This document shows positions 1-7,967 of a DNA stretch of 64,000 nt, in pieces. The notes beneath the pieces were generated by a model that was given only the letters and a program-made list of their open reading frames with translations, searched no databases and had not been told where the DNA came from. This stretch comes from an uncultured Bacteroidia bacterium (GTDB lineage Bacteria; Bacteroidota; Bacteroidia; Bacteroidales; UBA932). How positions within the stretch are numbered: the stretch's first letter is position 1; the number at the start of each line of letters is the position of its first letter. The position numbers and the translations under genes are program-made. Location: the NCBI GenBank assembly GCA_902781705.1, contig CACZKE010000001.1, positions 186,001 through 250,000 on the forward strand, in the 5' to 3' direction.

Positions 1-575
1 TCCGGATAGCCACGCACGCCTTTGAGCATCGTGGCCACCTTCTGCTCCTTGAAGTATTTCGCCTCGTCTCCGATCAGATGCACGAAGCTTCGGCCGGCAA
101 GGGTGGACGGCCTGTCCAGGGATCCGAAGGTGAAGTTCGTGCCGGTGAAGAAGATGATCACCCGCTTGAAGGAGATGATCCGGTTACGGGGCTTCCAGAA
201 GTGCGGCTTGAGCCATTCTTCCAGGTCGGCCTTCTCGGCATCGTTGAAAGAAGGCGGCTGCTTCTCGATGACGTAGTGGACCCCTTCGTGGTAGCCCTTC
301 CGCTCCAGCGACTCCAGGACGGTAGGGATGACGTTCTGGGTGAGGTTGGCAAAGGTATCGGATATCCAGGCACAGGGGGCGCCCGGCATATCGAAGACGA
401 TCTCCAGCATCCTTTCGGTCAGGATGTCGGTCGTCTTCGAGGATCCACGCCCCAGCTCGGCATACAGGTTCCTGGGGGAAACCAGCGCGGCAATCTGGGC
501 CATCTTGTTCATGTACTGGACGTCAGCTACCTCCTGGGCGCTGCCGTCCGTCTTAATCTGCCTCCTGTGACTCAT
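1..575 (-). CDS. terL: phage terminase large subunit (N-terminal part, cut by window edge)
   Basis: This is the ATP-driven DNA packaging motor that loads phage heads. Reading from an ATG at 575 gives 191 codons open to the window edge. A Walker A-type loop, GRGSSKT, is at residues 42-48 and a Walker B-type strand, VHLIGDEA, at about 165-172; both are the hallmarks of terminase ATPase domains. The nuclease domain would be to the left of the window. The start overlaps the end of the upstream gene (stop at 553) by 23 bases, consistent with one leftward operon. The function is well supported by motif order and phage context; the phage type is not resolved. Confidence 0.85.
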   Translation of the reverse strand, partial: MSHRRQIKTDGSAQEVADVQYMNKMAQIAALVSPRNLYAELGRGSSKTTDILTERMLEIVFDMPGAPCAWISDTFANLTQNVIPTVLESLERKGYHEGVHYVIEKQPPSFNDAEKADLEEWLKPHFWKPRNRIISFKRVIIFFTGTNFTFGSLDRPSTLAGRSFVHLIGDEAKYFKEQKVATMLKGVRGYP

Positions 576-1383
576 TCTCCATGATTTCCTGGATATCCAT
601 GTCGATGATGCCTGCATCCATCTCGATGCGCTTACGCTCGGACTCCGGCGCTCCGGAAACGAGCACCCCGTCGATGATCTCCTTCAGTTCCCGGCGGTCG
701 GCCTTGGCCAGTCCGATGGACTCAGGATCGAGGGAGAGGATCCGGTAGGATTTCTTGTAGATGGTCCGGGTGAGAACCACCGGATCCTCCCGATCCAGCC
801 CCAGTACCTCGGCCTTCATCTTCAGGATCTCGGCGGCATTCTTGTAGTCTTTCGCTGTCCTGGCCACGGTGATGGCGGCCATGTAGGCGGCATCCAGCTG
901 GTCGGCCGTCTTCTGGCGCATTGCATCCTTGCTGATGCCCCGGTTCGCGTAGAACGTCTCGATAGCCTCGGAATAGAGGTCGGTCGCCTGCGAATAGCTG
1001 AAACCAAAATAGGGGGATACCAGGAATTTGATGACATTCCGTTTCCCGTACTGGCTGTCCAGCGAGAACACGAGGTTCAGTAGGTCCAGGTAGTGCTCTT
1101 CCTGGGGCGAGAGACGTCCCCGGCTTCCGGATGCGATGTATTCCTGGACAGCCTCCCATGCGCCCATCTTCACGGGACCGCCGAACAGGTCCAGCTTGGA
1201 GAGGGGAGCGTCCTTGTTCGCCACGACATCCTGGAATCGCATCAGGCCCAGGGCATCCAGGATGATGGCCTCCGGATGGGTAAGGTCCAGTTCGCCCCGG
1301 TAGTTCACCGCCTTCGGCTCAGGCTTCTTCGGCTGTTCCGGCATTTCCGGATCTTGGTCCGTAGGATTTCTCATAGTCGGCAA
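553..1383 (-). CDS. phage protein, possible terminase small subunit
   Basis: A 276-residue, mostly helical protein directly upstream of the terminase large subunit. Its middle (about residues 100-195) has alternating helices with a run of basic and aromatic residues (YGKRNVIKFLV, then DQLDAAYMAAI and AAEILKMKAEVLGLD), which resembles the layout of small terminase or DNA-packaging adaptor proteins. I do not recognise a definite family. The N-terminus is charged and proline-rich; later in-frame ATGs (1374, 1344) would shorten the 65-base overlap with the upstream gene, so the start is uncertain. Small terminase is an inference from position and helix content. Confidence 0.55.
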   Translation of the reverse strand: MPTMRNPTDQDPEMPEQPKKPEPKAVNYRGELDLTHPEAIILDALGLMRFQDVVANKDAPLSKLDLFGGPVKMGAWEAVQEYIASGSRGRLSPQEEHYLDLLNLVFSLDSQYGKRNVIKFLVSPYFGFSYSQATDLYSEAIETFYANRGISKDAMRQKTADQLDAAYMAAITVARTAKDYKNAAEILKMKAEVLGLDREDPVVLTRTIYKKSYRILSLDPESIGLAKADRRELKEIIDGVLVSGAPESERKRIEMDAGIIDMDIQEIMENESQEAD

Positions 1384-2026
1384 TCATTTTTTCGATTTCG
1401 TTCAATTCCCGCTCCTTCGTTTCCAGGAGAGCGGCTCTCCCGGGTGCGAGGTCCGGGCGGTCTCCGGAGCGCAGCTGCTTGCCCAGTCTCCAGATGGCAT
1501 CACGCAGGTTGCCCCGGCGCCGCTCGAGACCGAGTATGCCCATGGACACGAGCTCCCGGCGGTGATTCATCTCCTCGAAGACCGGGTGCTTTCCCAGTAC
1601 CGTTCCATGCTCTTTGTAATACGCAAATTCGGAGAGGATTTTCCGATTTTGGGAGTAAAAAAAGATGCATTTTTTTGCCGTCTCCAGACAGTCTTCCAGG
1701 GTAATGCAGGCATACAGTTTCTCGTGCTCCTGGACGTACCCCCGCCATGCGGTGATCTTATCTGCCGCGAGGATCTTCAGCTCCGGCGGACAGTCGGGCT
1801 TGGAGAGGAACGGCCAGTCCTCTCGGAGGGACCGGGAACGGACGGCTGTTTCCACGATGGTGCTTCTTTTCACGCCGGTGAGCGTTTCCACCAGGAGACG
1901 GCGGTATTTCTCCGGATGACGTTCTACCATCCGGGCGAGCCATGGGTTGGGCTTGTAAACTGACAGGAGCCGAAGCCCTTCCTGGACCCCGGCTCCCGAC
2001 TTTAGCCATTGTTCGATCTCGGTCAT
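1319..2026 (-). CDS. hypothetical phage protein (helical, 235 aa)
   Basis: A 235-residue protein in the head-packaging operon; its start overlaps the stop of the upstream gene by four bases (2023-2026). The C-terminal third is rich in Arg, Leu and Glu (LERRRGNLRDAIWRLGKQL, later KERELNEIEKMIADYEKSY) and is likely a coiled coil. The central part is rich in aromatic and basic residues. No known catalytic motif is visible. Position between capsid and terminase genes suggests a head-completion, connector or packaging accessory role, but this is only inferred from context. Confidence 0.6.
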   Translation of the reverse strand: MTEIEQWLKSGAGVQEGLRLLSVYKPNPWLARMVERHPEKYRRLLVETLTGVKRSTIVETAVRSRSLREDWPFLSKPDCPPELKILAADKITAWRGYVQEHEKLYACITLEDCLETAKKCIFFYSQNRKILSEFAYYKEHGTVLGKHPVFEEMNHRRELVSMGILGLERRRGNLRDAIWRLGKQLRSGDRPDLAPGRAALLETKERELNEIEKMIADYEKSYGPRSGNAGTAEEA

Positions 2027-2598
2027 TCTTCCTTCAGCAGTTTCTTGACCAGGCCCGTGACGGCCGGCCAGCCGGCCTGATTCACATAGAGGAAGCGCTT
2101 GCGGATGAGGGCCTCGATGACGATGTGCTCGCAGGGATTCGCCCGCAGCACCTTGGTGTAGTAGTTCCCGAAATTATGGGATACCTCCAGGGCCCTGGGG
2201 ACGTTGTCCTGGACATACTGCCTGACGAAATCCTCGTCGGCAAGCTGGTCATGCTCCGGGAGCCAGTCCACGAGCACATCCTTGTCGAAGGTGACGGGAG
2301 TACGGCCCCAGAAAGTCTGACGGGCGCCGTCGATATCCACGAGCGGTGTCTGAAGCTCGCTCCAGCGGACCGGGGTGACGGGAACCAGGTTGGCAGGGAC
2401 GACGACAAAGCGGTCCGCGATGGCTTCGCCTACCTGGCCGGCCAGGATGTACTCCAGCAGCTGCTTGAGACTCCATGTTCCGTCCCAGGTAAGCACGACG
2501 AGCGGCCAGTCGCAGGACTGGCGCCAGATCTTATCGACCAGTGGTTCCGACCCGGGATGGGCCAGAACCACGATCGATGTGAGACGCTCCTCTTCCAT
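2023..2598 (-). CDS. hypothetical phage protein (alpha/beta, 191 aa)
   Basis: A 191-residue protein with alternating hydrophobic strands and helices in its first half (TSIVVLAHPGSEP, WPLVVLTWDG, ADRFVVVPANLVPV), giving it the look of a small Rossmann-like fold. No nucleotide-binding loop or metal site that I recognise is present. The C-terminal half is helical with a basic tail. It lies in the operon between the capsid-side structural gene and the 235-residue protein, touching both by a few bases. The function is unknown; a virion assembly role is likely only from its neighbours. Confidence 0.6.
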   Translation of the reverse strand: MEEERLTSIVVLAHPGSEPLVDKIWRQSCDWPLVVLTWDGTWSLKQLLEYILAGQVGEAIADRFVVVPANLVPVTPVRWSELQTPLVDIDGARQTFWGRTPVTFDKDVLVDWLPEHDQLADEDFVRQYVQDNVPRALEVSHNFGNYYTKVLRANPCEHIVIEALIRKRFLYVNQAGWPAVTGLVKKLLKEE

Positions 2599-3149
2599 TA
2601 GGCTCCGGCTTCAGAGGAAGGAGCGTCGGCGAGGGCGGGAAGCGCACCGGCGTAGGTGCCGATGACGAACTTGTCCGGCATGTCCTGCTTCCAGACGAAC
2701 TTCCGGTTGGACGCCTCCTTGGTGTTGCTGTATTCCGGCTGCATGTACAGCGGATTGCACTTGGAGCCGATGACGAGGCACTTGCCGTCGGACGAACCGT
2801 CGCATTCGCGGACCAGGGCGATGACGCCCCTGTTCAGGAACGCCTCCGTGTGGTTGGCGATGGCGACGGAATTGCCGGGATGGACATACTCGACACCCTT
2901 GATGATGCCGCGGGAATCCACCTCGCCGGACTGCTCCTCCGTCGGGATGACGGTGGAAGGAGTTGCATAGATACCGACCGCCTTCGCGCCCGTCTTCAGG
3001 GCGAAGTCGCCGGTGACTTCGGTGTTTCCGAGTTCGCGCGAGGGCTCGGTCTCGACGTCGTTGATGTCGATCAGGATGACCGTCGCGTTCTTGATGGTCG
3101 GAGCCCCGCCGTCTTCGTTGCGGGGGATGGATACTTTCACGTAAGCCAT
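2598..3149 (-). CDS. putative phage structural protein (183 aa)
   Basis: A 183-residue, beta-rich, glycine- and threonine-rich protein encoded 21 bases downstream of the major capsid gene. It has no signal peptide and no enzyme motif. The central stretch contains a conserved-looking pair of cysteines (CDGSSDGKCLVIGSKC). Its size, composition and place immediately after the capsid gene suit a capsid decoration, head-closure or tail-tube-like protein. I cannot decide among these from sequence alone. Its stop shares bases with the ATG of the next gene, which argues for tight translational coupling. Confidence 0.55.
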   Translation of the reverse strand: MAYVKVSIPRNEDGGAPTIKNATVILIDINDVETEPSRELGNTEVTGDFALKTGAKAVGIYATPSTVIPTEEQSGEVDSRGIIKGVEYVHPGNSVAIANHTEAFLNRGVIALVRECDGSSDGKCLVIGSKCNPLYMQPEYSNTKEASNRKFVWKQDMPDKFVIGTYAGALPALADAPSSEAGA

Positions 3150-3170
3150 AGTCGTACAGAATTAGATGAT

Positions 3171-4757
3171 TTACGCACCGGATTCGTCGCCGGAAGTCTC
3201 GTTGCCGGAAGCCTCGTTGCCGGAAGCCTCGGCGCCATTCTCCCAGAGGTTGGTGTCGATGTCGGCCTCGCTGCGCACGGACTCGTACGGAGTATAGCCG
3301 TCCGGGACGGAAGCGAACACGGCCTCGGCGATGGCGAAGCCCACGGAGAGGGAGTACTCGCCGAAGATCTTCACGTCGTAGTTCTCCTTCTGGATGTCGT
3401 TGATGCAGTTCTCCGGGTGGGAGAGGTCCACGAGCATCTTCATGTTCTCCTTCGGGGTGGTGAACAGGATCGGGGAGTTGTACATGGACTCCATCGGAAC
3501 GAGGACCGCGCTGGTGAAGCGGATGGAACCGTCATTCTCCTTGCCGGTGTACACACCGGTCAAGGCGAACTCTGCGCGCTGGTACTTGGTCAGGATCTCC
3601 GGAGCGCAGTGGATCTCGATCTGCTTGTTCACGAACTGGCCGCGGACGGCATCGGCAAACTTGTCGATGTAATCGTGGCACTCCTTGTCGGTCATCGAGC
3701 GGATGTCCCGGGCGTTCTTGTAGAAGTTGATCTTCGCGGCCGCCTCGTTGGTGCCGGCCTTGCCCTCGACCAGGATGGTCTCGATACCGTCCATGGAATC
3801 CTTCGCGGCGGACCCGGCGGTACCAGGCTGCAGCTGGGACACATCCACGGCCGTGTACTTACCCTTGGCGATCATGGACAGCTGGATGTCCTCCTGGACC
3901 TTCGGGAGGATGTGCTGCTCGATGACGTACCGGATGAACGGCTGCTCGGCCTGGCTCTTGCCCTGCTCATAGAGGAAGAGCAGCCAGCTTGCGAGCAACT
4001 GCGTGGGCTTGATGGCCTCGTTGATCTTGTGGCGGCGGTACTGGATCCGGATCGGCGTGAACTTCAGGGAACCCTTGGGCGTCCACTCCGGCGTGAACTG
4101 CTGGGATACCTCCGTGTGGATGGCATCGGTGGCGATGTAGTCCGTGTTCGTGTTCACGCGGGTGAAGAACTTTGCATCGGTGAAGCCCTGGTAGATCCGC
4201 TTCAGGAGGATTTCCAGGCGGAACTTCGGCGGCATGGCGATGGAGAACTCCTGGTTGAGCTCGGAGATGTCCACGTTCTGGGCGGAGAACTGGACGGCGA
4301 ACGGGTTGCCGGAGGCGAGCGCGGCGGCGACCACGGCGTTATGGCGCGCCTGCATGTCGATGGCGGCGAGTTGGGCGCCGGCCTGCGCGGCAGGGGTCTT
4401 CGCTGCGGGCTTGCCTTCCGGATCGGCGGCAAGCGTCTCGATGGTGGAACGGAGCTCCGCAATCACGGCGTCCTTATCCTTGACGATTTCCGCGGCCGCC
4501 CCCTGGACGGCTGCGTCGAAGAGGTCGGTGGCCTTGGCGGCGGCACCGTCGGTGAAGTCCGTGGCCTTCAGCTTCGCGAGGAAGCTTTCTCCATAGGTCT
4601 TCCGGATTCGGTCTTCCTCATCCTCGGACAGCTCGATGGAGCCCTCCTCGGTGAGACCGAACTCTTCCTTGTGGAAGAGGGAAGCCACGACCTTGACCAT
4701 CTTGTTGTTGGACAGCTTGGCGGCAAGCTGGCCCATGGTGGTGGTTTTCTTGTTCAT
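3171..4757 (-). CDS. major capsid protein with N-terminal scaffold-like region
   Basis: A 528-residue protein immediately downstream of a capsid protease, which is the standard place for an HK97-type major capsid protein. Residues 1 to about 130 are acidic, Ala- and Lys-rich and helical (many D/E/K, a KTPAAQAGAQLAA linker). This resembles a scaffold or delta domain that the protease would remove during head maturation. The remaining 370 residues carry the mixed alpha/beta region expected of the shell protein (for example EIHCAPEILTKYQ and ENYDVKIFGEYSLSVGFAIAEAVFA). The C-terminus ends in acidic repeats of the form EASGN. The call rests on size, operon order and composition rather than a unique motif. 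Confidence 0.75.
   Translation of the reverse strand: MNKKTTTMGQLAAKLSNNKMVKVVASLFHKEEFGLTEEGSIELSEDEEDRIRKTYGESFLAKLKATDFTDGAAAKATDLFDAAVQGAAAEIVKDKDAVIAELRSTIETLAADPEGKPAAKTPAAQAGAQLAAIDMQARHNAVVAAALASGNPFAVQFSAQNVDISELNQEFSIAMPPKFRLEILLKRIYQGFTDAKFFTRVNTNTDYIATDAIHTEVSQQFTPEWTPKGSLKFTPIRIQYRRHKINEAIKPTQLLASWLLFLYEQGKSQAEQPFIRYVIEQHILPKVQEDIQLSMIAKGKYTAVDVSQLQPGTAGSAAKDSMDGIETILVEGKAGTNEAAAKINFYKNARDIRSMTDKECHDYIDKFADAVRGQFVNKQIEIHCAPEILTKYQRAEFALTGVYTGKENDGSIRFTSAVLVPMESMYNSPILFTTPKENMKMLVDLSHPENCINDIQKENYDVKIFGEYSLSVGFAIAEAVFASVPDGYTPYESVRSEADIDTNLWENGAEASGNEASGNETSGDESGA
3186..3230 (-). repeat. three 15-bp in-frame repeats at the capsid gene 3' end
   Basis: Three adjacent 15-bp units (3186-3200, 3201-3215, 3216-3230) encode the EASGN/ETSGD repeats at the C-terminus of the capsid protein. 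The last two units are identical and the first differs at two bases. In-frame slippage would change the length of the acidic tail without breaking the protein. Confidence 0.8.
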
Positions 4758-4772
4758 AAAGCTGGTATAGAA

Positions 4773-5642
4773 TTAGGGTTTGAATTCAGCGCGGATGAAG
4801 ACGTTCTGGACGCATTCCTCCAGGGTGGCCATGCCGTCGGCGAGCCCCAGCTGGAGGGCGTCGCCGGCGAGGAAGTCGGCTCCGGAGAGGACGCCGTCCG
4901 CGTCGGTCTTCAGGGAAGGCCGTCCGGCTTTCACGGCGCTGTGAAAAGCCTGGACAAGCTTGGAAAGCTGCTGCTGCATCTTCTCAGGCTTGCCGTCCAG
5001 GGCCTCCCGGTAGGCGAGGTTCTTGTCGGTGGATTCAGGAGCGTAAACGGTGACGACCTTGAAGCCGGTCTGTTTGTCTTCCCGGTCATCCAGGAACTGT
5101 GCGTAGGCACCGATGGAGCCGAGGCCGGACAGGGCGTTGTCGGCAAAGATGGCATCGCATTGGCTGGCAACCCAGTAGGCGGCGGAATAGCAGCTGTCGA
5201 CATGGGCAATGACCGGCTTGCCGGCCGCCTTGATCCGAGCAATCGCTTCGACCATGGGCGCGACGGCATTGGCCGCACCGCCCGGGGAGTCGATATCCAG
5301 GACGAATCCGACCACGGACGGGTCGGAAAGATATCGGCCAATCCGTGTGGCCAACTGGGTGGTACCGTAGTTCTCGCACGTCTCGTATTTGGTCATCGAG
5401 CCGTGGATGGGAATGACGATGACGCGCCTGTTCTGCGCCTCTTCCTCCGTAGCCTGGACGGAGTCGCCGTCGGCGGACATCCGGAAAGCAGGAAGGGATA
5501 GCTCCGGAAGGGGATTGGCCTCCGAGAGTTGCCGGCTGAACAGGGCGTTGACGAGCGGCATGAAAATGCCGGGATCCTTAATGAGCCAGCTTCCGCGCCT
5601 CAGGTCAAGGAGAAGCTGGACGACATTCGTGTTTCTGGCCAT
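4773..5642 (-). CDS. S49-family phage capsid (head maturation) protease
   Basis: A 289-residue SppA/S49-type serine peptidase that would cut the scaffold region of the capsid protein during prohead maturation. The family strand VVGFVLDIDSPGG is at residues 110-122. The likely nucleophile is Ser153 in CYSAAYW, followed by the SGLGSIGAY strand at 172-180. Lys207 lies about 54 residues after the serine, as expected for the Ser-Lys dyad of S49 enzymes; assigning it is an inference. There is no signal peptide, which favours a phage role over membrane signal-peptide digestion. The capsid gene follows after 15 bases. Confidence 0.88.
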   Translation of the reverse strand: MARNTNVVQLLLDLRRGSWLIKDPGIFMPLVNALFSRQLSEANPLPELSLPAFRMSADGDSVQATEEEAQNRRVIVIPIHGSMTKYETCENYGTTQLATRIGRYLSDPSVVGFVLDIDSPGGAANAVAPMVEAIARIKAAGKPVIAHVDSCYSAAYWVASQCDAIFADNALSGLGSIGAYAQFLDDREDKQTGFKVVTVYAPESTDKNLAYREALDGKPEKMQQQLSKLVQAFHSAVKAGRPSLKTDADGVLSGADFLAGDALQLGLADGMATLEECVQNVFIRAEFKP

Positions 5643-5699
5643 CTGCGCAATGTTTGATGCAAAGATGGCCTTTTGCTGAGAGGGAGAAAGGACATACCC

Positions 5700-6023
5700 C
5701 TACAGGGCATCCTGCCAGTCGCAGGAAATCTTCAACGGGTTACCTCCTGCGATGGACAAGCGGACGGGCATCTCTGAGGTCCCGATCTGGATCCTGATAC
5801 CGCTGTCATATACGGCCATGATGCGCAGGTCGCCGGTGAGCCAGGAAGGACCGGACGGGTGGATCCTTTCCAGGACCGCATTCAGCCGGAAAGTCCTGAC
5901 TGGTCCGTTCTTGCTGTCAGCCGTATCGATGTCGAGCGTCCCGGATCCCGGGACCATGTCCATGTCCGTCCAATCGACGTCCGAAGGAAGCTTGTAGTGG
6001 AGTTCGATGAGGTTGTGTCTCAT
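5700..6023 (-). CDS. hypothetical phage protein (107 aa)
   Basis: A 107-residue beta-rich protein whose ATG overlaps the TGA of the upstream gene (6020-6023), so the two are translationally coupled. It lies 57 bases upstream of the capsid protease gene. Alternating hydrophobic strands (TFRLNAVLERI, DLRIMAVYDSGIRIQIG) suggest a compact beta-barrel or sandwich. No motif that I recognise is present. A minor virion role is possible from position only. Confidence 0.6.
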   Translation of the reverse strand: MRHNLIELHYKLPSDVDWTDMDMVPGSGTLDIDTADSKNGPVRTFRLNAVLERIHPSGPSWLTGDLRIMAVYDSGIRIQIGTSEMPVRLSIAGGNPLKISCDWQDAL

Positions 6024-6553
6024 GGTTTATTGAATGTTAGGCCGTCGTAATTGATGGACTCGTTCAGGTAGTATGCTTTCCGGAGAAGACGTTGGCGGAT
6101 TCTTTCCTGGGCGCGCTGCTGGTTGCGATAGACGCGCTTGTGCAGGGCGTCGTACGTCTCGGGGGCCAGGTGGCGGGAAAAGATGTAGGCTTCCACGATA
6201 TCCATCTTCCGCATACCCATCTCATCGCCCTTCCGATAGTAGCCGGCAAAATCCAGATCGAATTCCGCACGGAGCGCCAGGTTGATCCGGGCAACGGCTT
6301 CCTTGGAGAAATACACGTAGTGGTTGGTGAGCGACGTCGTTGCATTGTCGTACCGGGGAATGTCCAGCATTACCAGATGATCTCCGGTGACCTCGCTGGG
6401 CATGAGCGCCGGCCGGGCGAATGCAACCATGAGCGCTCCTGTGGGCCGGGACACCGAGACACGGCACAGCTCCGACCCTTCGGCCGGAGGGAACAGGTAT
6501 CTCAGGAAGTCGGCGAGCATCTGGGACTCGACATTGATGACGCTCTGGTACAT
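6020..6553 (-). CDS. first gene of the phage structural operon, function unknown (177 aa)
   Basis: I chose the ATG at 6553 (MYQSVINVE) over the one at 6712 because the extra 53 residues are translated from AT-rich, promoter-like DNA and look non-coding. The resulting 177-residue protein has a beta-rich N-terminal half and a strongly basic, helical C-terminus (about residues 130-165, many Arg and Gln). The basic tail could bind nucleic acid or a partner. It is the first gene after the non-coding region, so it heads the leftward structural operon. I do not recognise a family. Confidence 0.6.
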   Translation of the reverse strand: MYQSVINVESQMLADFLRYLFPPAEGSELCRVSVSRPTGALMVAFARPALMPSEVTGDHLVMLDIPRYDNATTSLTNHYVYFSKEAVARINLALRAEFDLDFAGYYRKGDEMGMRKMDIVEAYIFSRHLAPETYDALHKRVYRNQQRAQERIRQRLLRKAYYLNESINYDGLTFNKP

Positions 6554-6557
6554 AGGG

Positions 6558-6592
6558 CAAATATAATCAATTTGTGCCAAAGTACGGCACAA
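6558..6592 (-). promoter_or_regulatory. possible promoter and operator of the structural operon
   Basis: A TATATTTG box (minus strand, 6565-6558) matches the Bacteroidota -7 pattern but lies only four bases before the chosen start codon. Next to it, 6572-6592 is a perfect 7-7-7 inverted repeat (TTGTGCC, seven bases, GGCACAA), a likely protein-binding site. A clear -33 TTG at the right distance is not seen, so the exact promoter is uncertain. Confidence 0.35.
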
Positions 6593-6667
6593 TATAGGGG
6601 TGGGTCGGTCGAAAATACACCTATAGGCAATCTTGCAAAACACCCCATACCAAAAATCGGATAAAAT

Positions 6668-6905
6668 GTGTGCAAGTGTGCTTGTTGGGCTAATTTGTTG
6701 ATATATAGACAATTGAATAGTTCACACCATGTGTGCTAGGTCGAAGCGTGCTGTTTAGTGCTGATGTGTGCTGCATCTGTGCTTTCTGAAAATCGGATTA
6801 TTTGAAGTGATTTCAATATTGCAAATGGTTTAATAAGAAATACTTATGCTCAATCACCTAAAGTATATGAAGCCATGTAGCTGAATAGATAGCACACTTG
6901 CACAC
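6668..6905. repeat. 15-bp perfect inverted repeat pair
   Basis: GTGTGCAAGTGTGCT at 6668-6682 is repeated exactly on the other strand at 6891-6905. Each arm itself contains two GTGTGC words. More loose copies of GTGTGCT or GTGCT lie between the arms on the plus strand (about 6730-6780). The arms enclose about 208 bases of non-coding DNA. Confidence 0.8.
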
Positions 6906-7173
6906 TTTTTTTCTATTCTTAGGGGTAGGGTTATTGAAAAGAATATAAAATATATAAATATGTTTATAAATAGCTGATTTCCAATTTTTCCGCTCATTCC
7001 GTCTGTTTTCTCAGTCCTCCCGTTCAGATGATTATTTATAAAAAATGGGGGATACAAGGGGGCTACAAGGGCCCCGGCAGTTCAGTTCACAAGTTCAAAA
7101 GCACAGATTCACCCTGAAAGGTAAAGCCCGATCCGGGCGCTATTCGGCCTCACGGCCGGCACCCGGCGGGCAT

Positions 7174-7201
7174 GAAAAAGCCCCGGATTGCTCCGGGGCT
7201 T
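7174..7201 (-). terminator. rho-independent terminator after hicB
   Basis: Nine-base-pair GC-rich stem (7179-7187 with 7192-7200), four-base loop, followed on the minus strand by a run of five T. It lies about 30 bases beyond the hicB stop. Confidence 0.85.
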
Positions 7202-7228
7202 CCGCTCCTTACGGGGTGTCGGGAAAGG

Positions 7229-7633
7229 TCAGAAGATGAAAGACAAGCGGCGACAAATTCCCTTTATGCCGTCGTGGATTCTTTTCTGCATCTCGGGACG
7301 AGGGTGACGCTGTCCGTTTGCGTAGTGGCTGAGCTGCTGCTCGGCGATGCCGGTTTCTTTGGAGAGAGCCTTCCGGGTAATAAAGTTGTCACAGTACTTT
7401 AACTGGGCCCGCGTGCTAAGGATAAACTCAGGCTCCCATTCTCCAAGAAGTTCCGCAGGGACCGGCTCTCCGTCCTCCTGAAGCCCTTCCACGTGGAATT
7501 GCAGGGCGCTTACAATGTTTTGCTCGACTTCTTCAAGGGTTTTGCCGGTGGCCACGCATGCGATATCCTCGTTTGCCGGGGAAGCGCCGTAGTTGTCCGG
7601 GACCCAGTCGATGTTGATTCTTACTTTAGCCAT
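7229..7633 (-). CDS. hicB: HicB-type antitoxin with C-terminal DNA-binding domain
   Basis: A 134-residue antitoxin. The N-terminal part (IACVATGKTLEEVEQNIVSALQFHVEGL) is the HicB fold, a degenerate RNase H-like domain that caps the HicA toxin. The C-terminal part (about residues 85-125, KALSKETGIAEQQLSHYANGQRHPRPEMQKRIHDGI) is an XRE-type helix-turn-helix that would bind the operator upstream of hicA. The gene follows hicA after about 50 bases and ends at a strong terminator. Toxin first, antitoxin second is the usual HicAB order. Confidence 0.88.
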   Translation of the reverse strand: MAKVRINIDWVPDNYGASPANEDIACVATGKTLEEVEQNIVSALQFHVEGLQEDGEPVPAELLGEWEPEFILSTRAQLKYCDNFITRKALSKETGIAEQQLSHYANGQRHPRPEMQKRIHDGIKGICRRLSFIF

Positions 7634-7686
7634 ATTTCGATTTGTGTTTAAAGTTGCTCTATTTCAGACGGAAGAGGGAGGGTGGA

Positions 7687-7884
7687 TTACTTCCACCCTG
7701 CCTGCTTCCAGATGCTGTTCAGTAGTTCTTGACTCAAATTCTCGCTCTCCTTTCCGTTGACTGTCACCGTTCCGGGCTTGCCTTTGGTATTCTTGAGTTG
7801 GCGGTGATCGCCTTTCGTTCTCTTGATTTCCCAGCCGTCTTTTCGGAGGAGGTCGAGGACTTGTTTGACTTTGTACCGTTTCAT
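7687..7884 (-). CDS. hicA: HicA-type mRNA interferase toxin
   Basis: A 65-residue HicA toxin, a small double-stranded-RNA-binding-like fold that cleaves mRNA when not bound by HicB. The conserved GDHRQ segment contains the catalytic histidine of the family. The start at 7884 (MKRYKVKQVLDLL) is chosen because the longer reading frame upstream runs through the promoter and AT-rich DNA. A good promoter lies 20-50 bases upstream. The length matches typical HicA proteins of about 60-80 residues. Such pairs in prophages usually help stabilise the element or defend against other phages; that role is inferred. Confidence 0.88.
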   Translation of the reverse strand: MKRYKVKQVLDLLRKDGWEIKRTKGDHRQLKNTKGKPGTVTVNGKESENLSQELLNSIWKQAGWK

Positions 7885-7903
7885 CTTCTTGTCTTTTGCA
7901 ATA

Positions 7904-7934
7904 CAAAGATATAAAATAATATAACAAAATCCAA
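7904..7934 (-). promoter_or_regulatory. hicAB promoter with palindromic AT-rich upstream site
   Basis: On the minus strand TTG at 7934-7932 is followed after 20 bases by TATCTTTG at 7911-7904, a good Bacteroidota promoter. Just upstream, around 7945-7962, a near-palindromic GATATAATATTTTATATC stretch could be the HicB operator. Confidence 0.6.
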
Positions 7935-7967
7935 ATTTAAGATATAATATTTTATATCCTTTTATGT

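Larger units (their letters stand above)
6554..7228. other. AT-rich non-coding region between structural and HicAB genes
   Basis: About 675 bases with no convincing gene. The left half holds the 7-7-7 inverted repeat and many copies of GTGTGC or GTGCT words between 6668 and 6790. The 6900-6990 stretch is strongly AT-rich. The right part (7120-7201) contains small GC-rich hairpins, the last being a leftward terminator. The mix of iterated short words, inverted repeats and AT-rich DNA would suit a phage replication origin or a control region; neither is proven. Confidence 0.5.

Noticed and set aside
2850-5501. An 883-codon plus-strand frame through the capsid and protease genes
   Set aside because: Antisense shadow of two recognisable phage genes; repetitive Val/Gly/Asp composition.
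7045-7239. A 64-codon plus-strand frame
   Set aside because: It runs through GC-rich hairpins and the hicB terminator, has odd composition and no ribosome-binding site.
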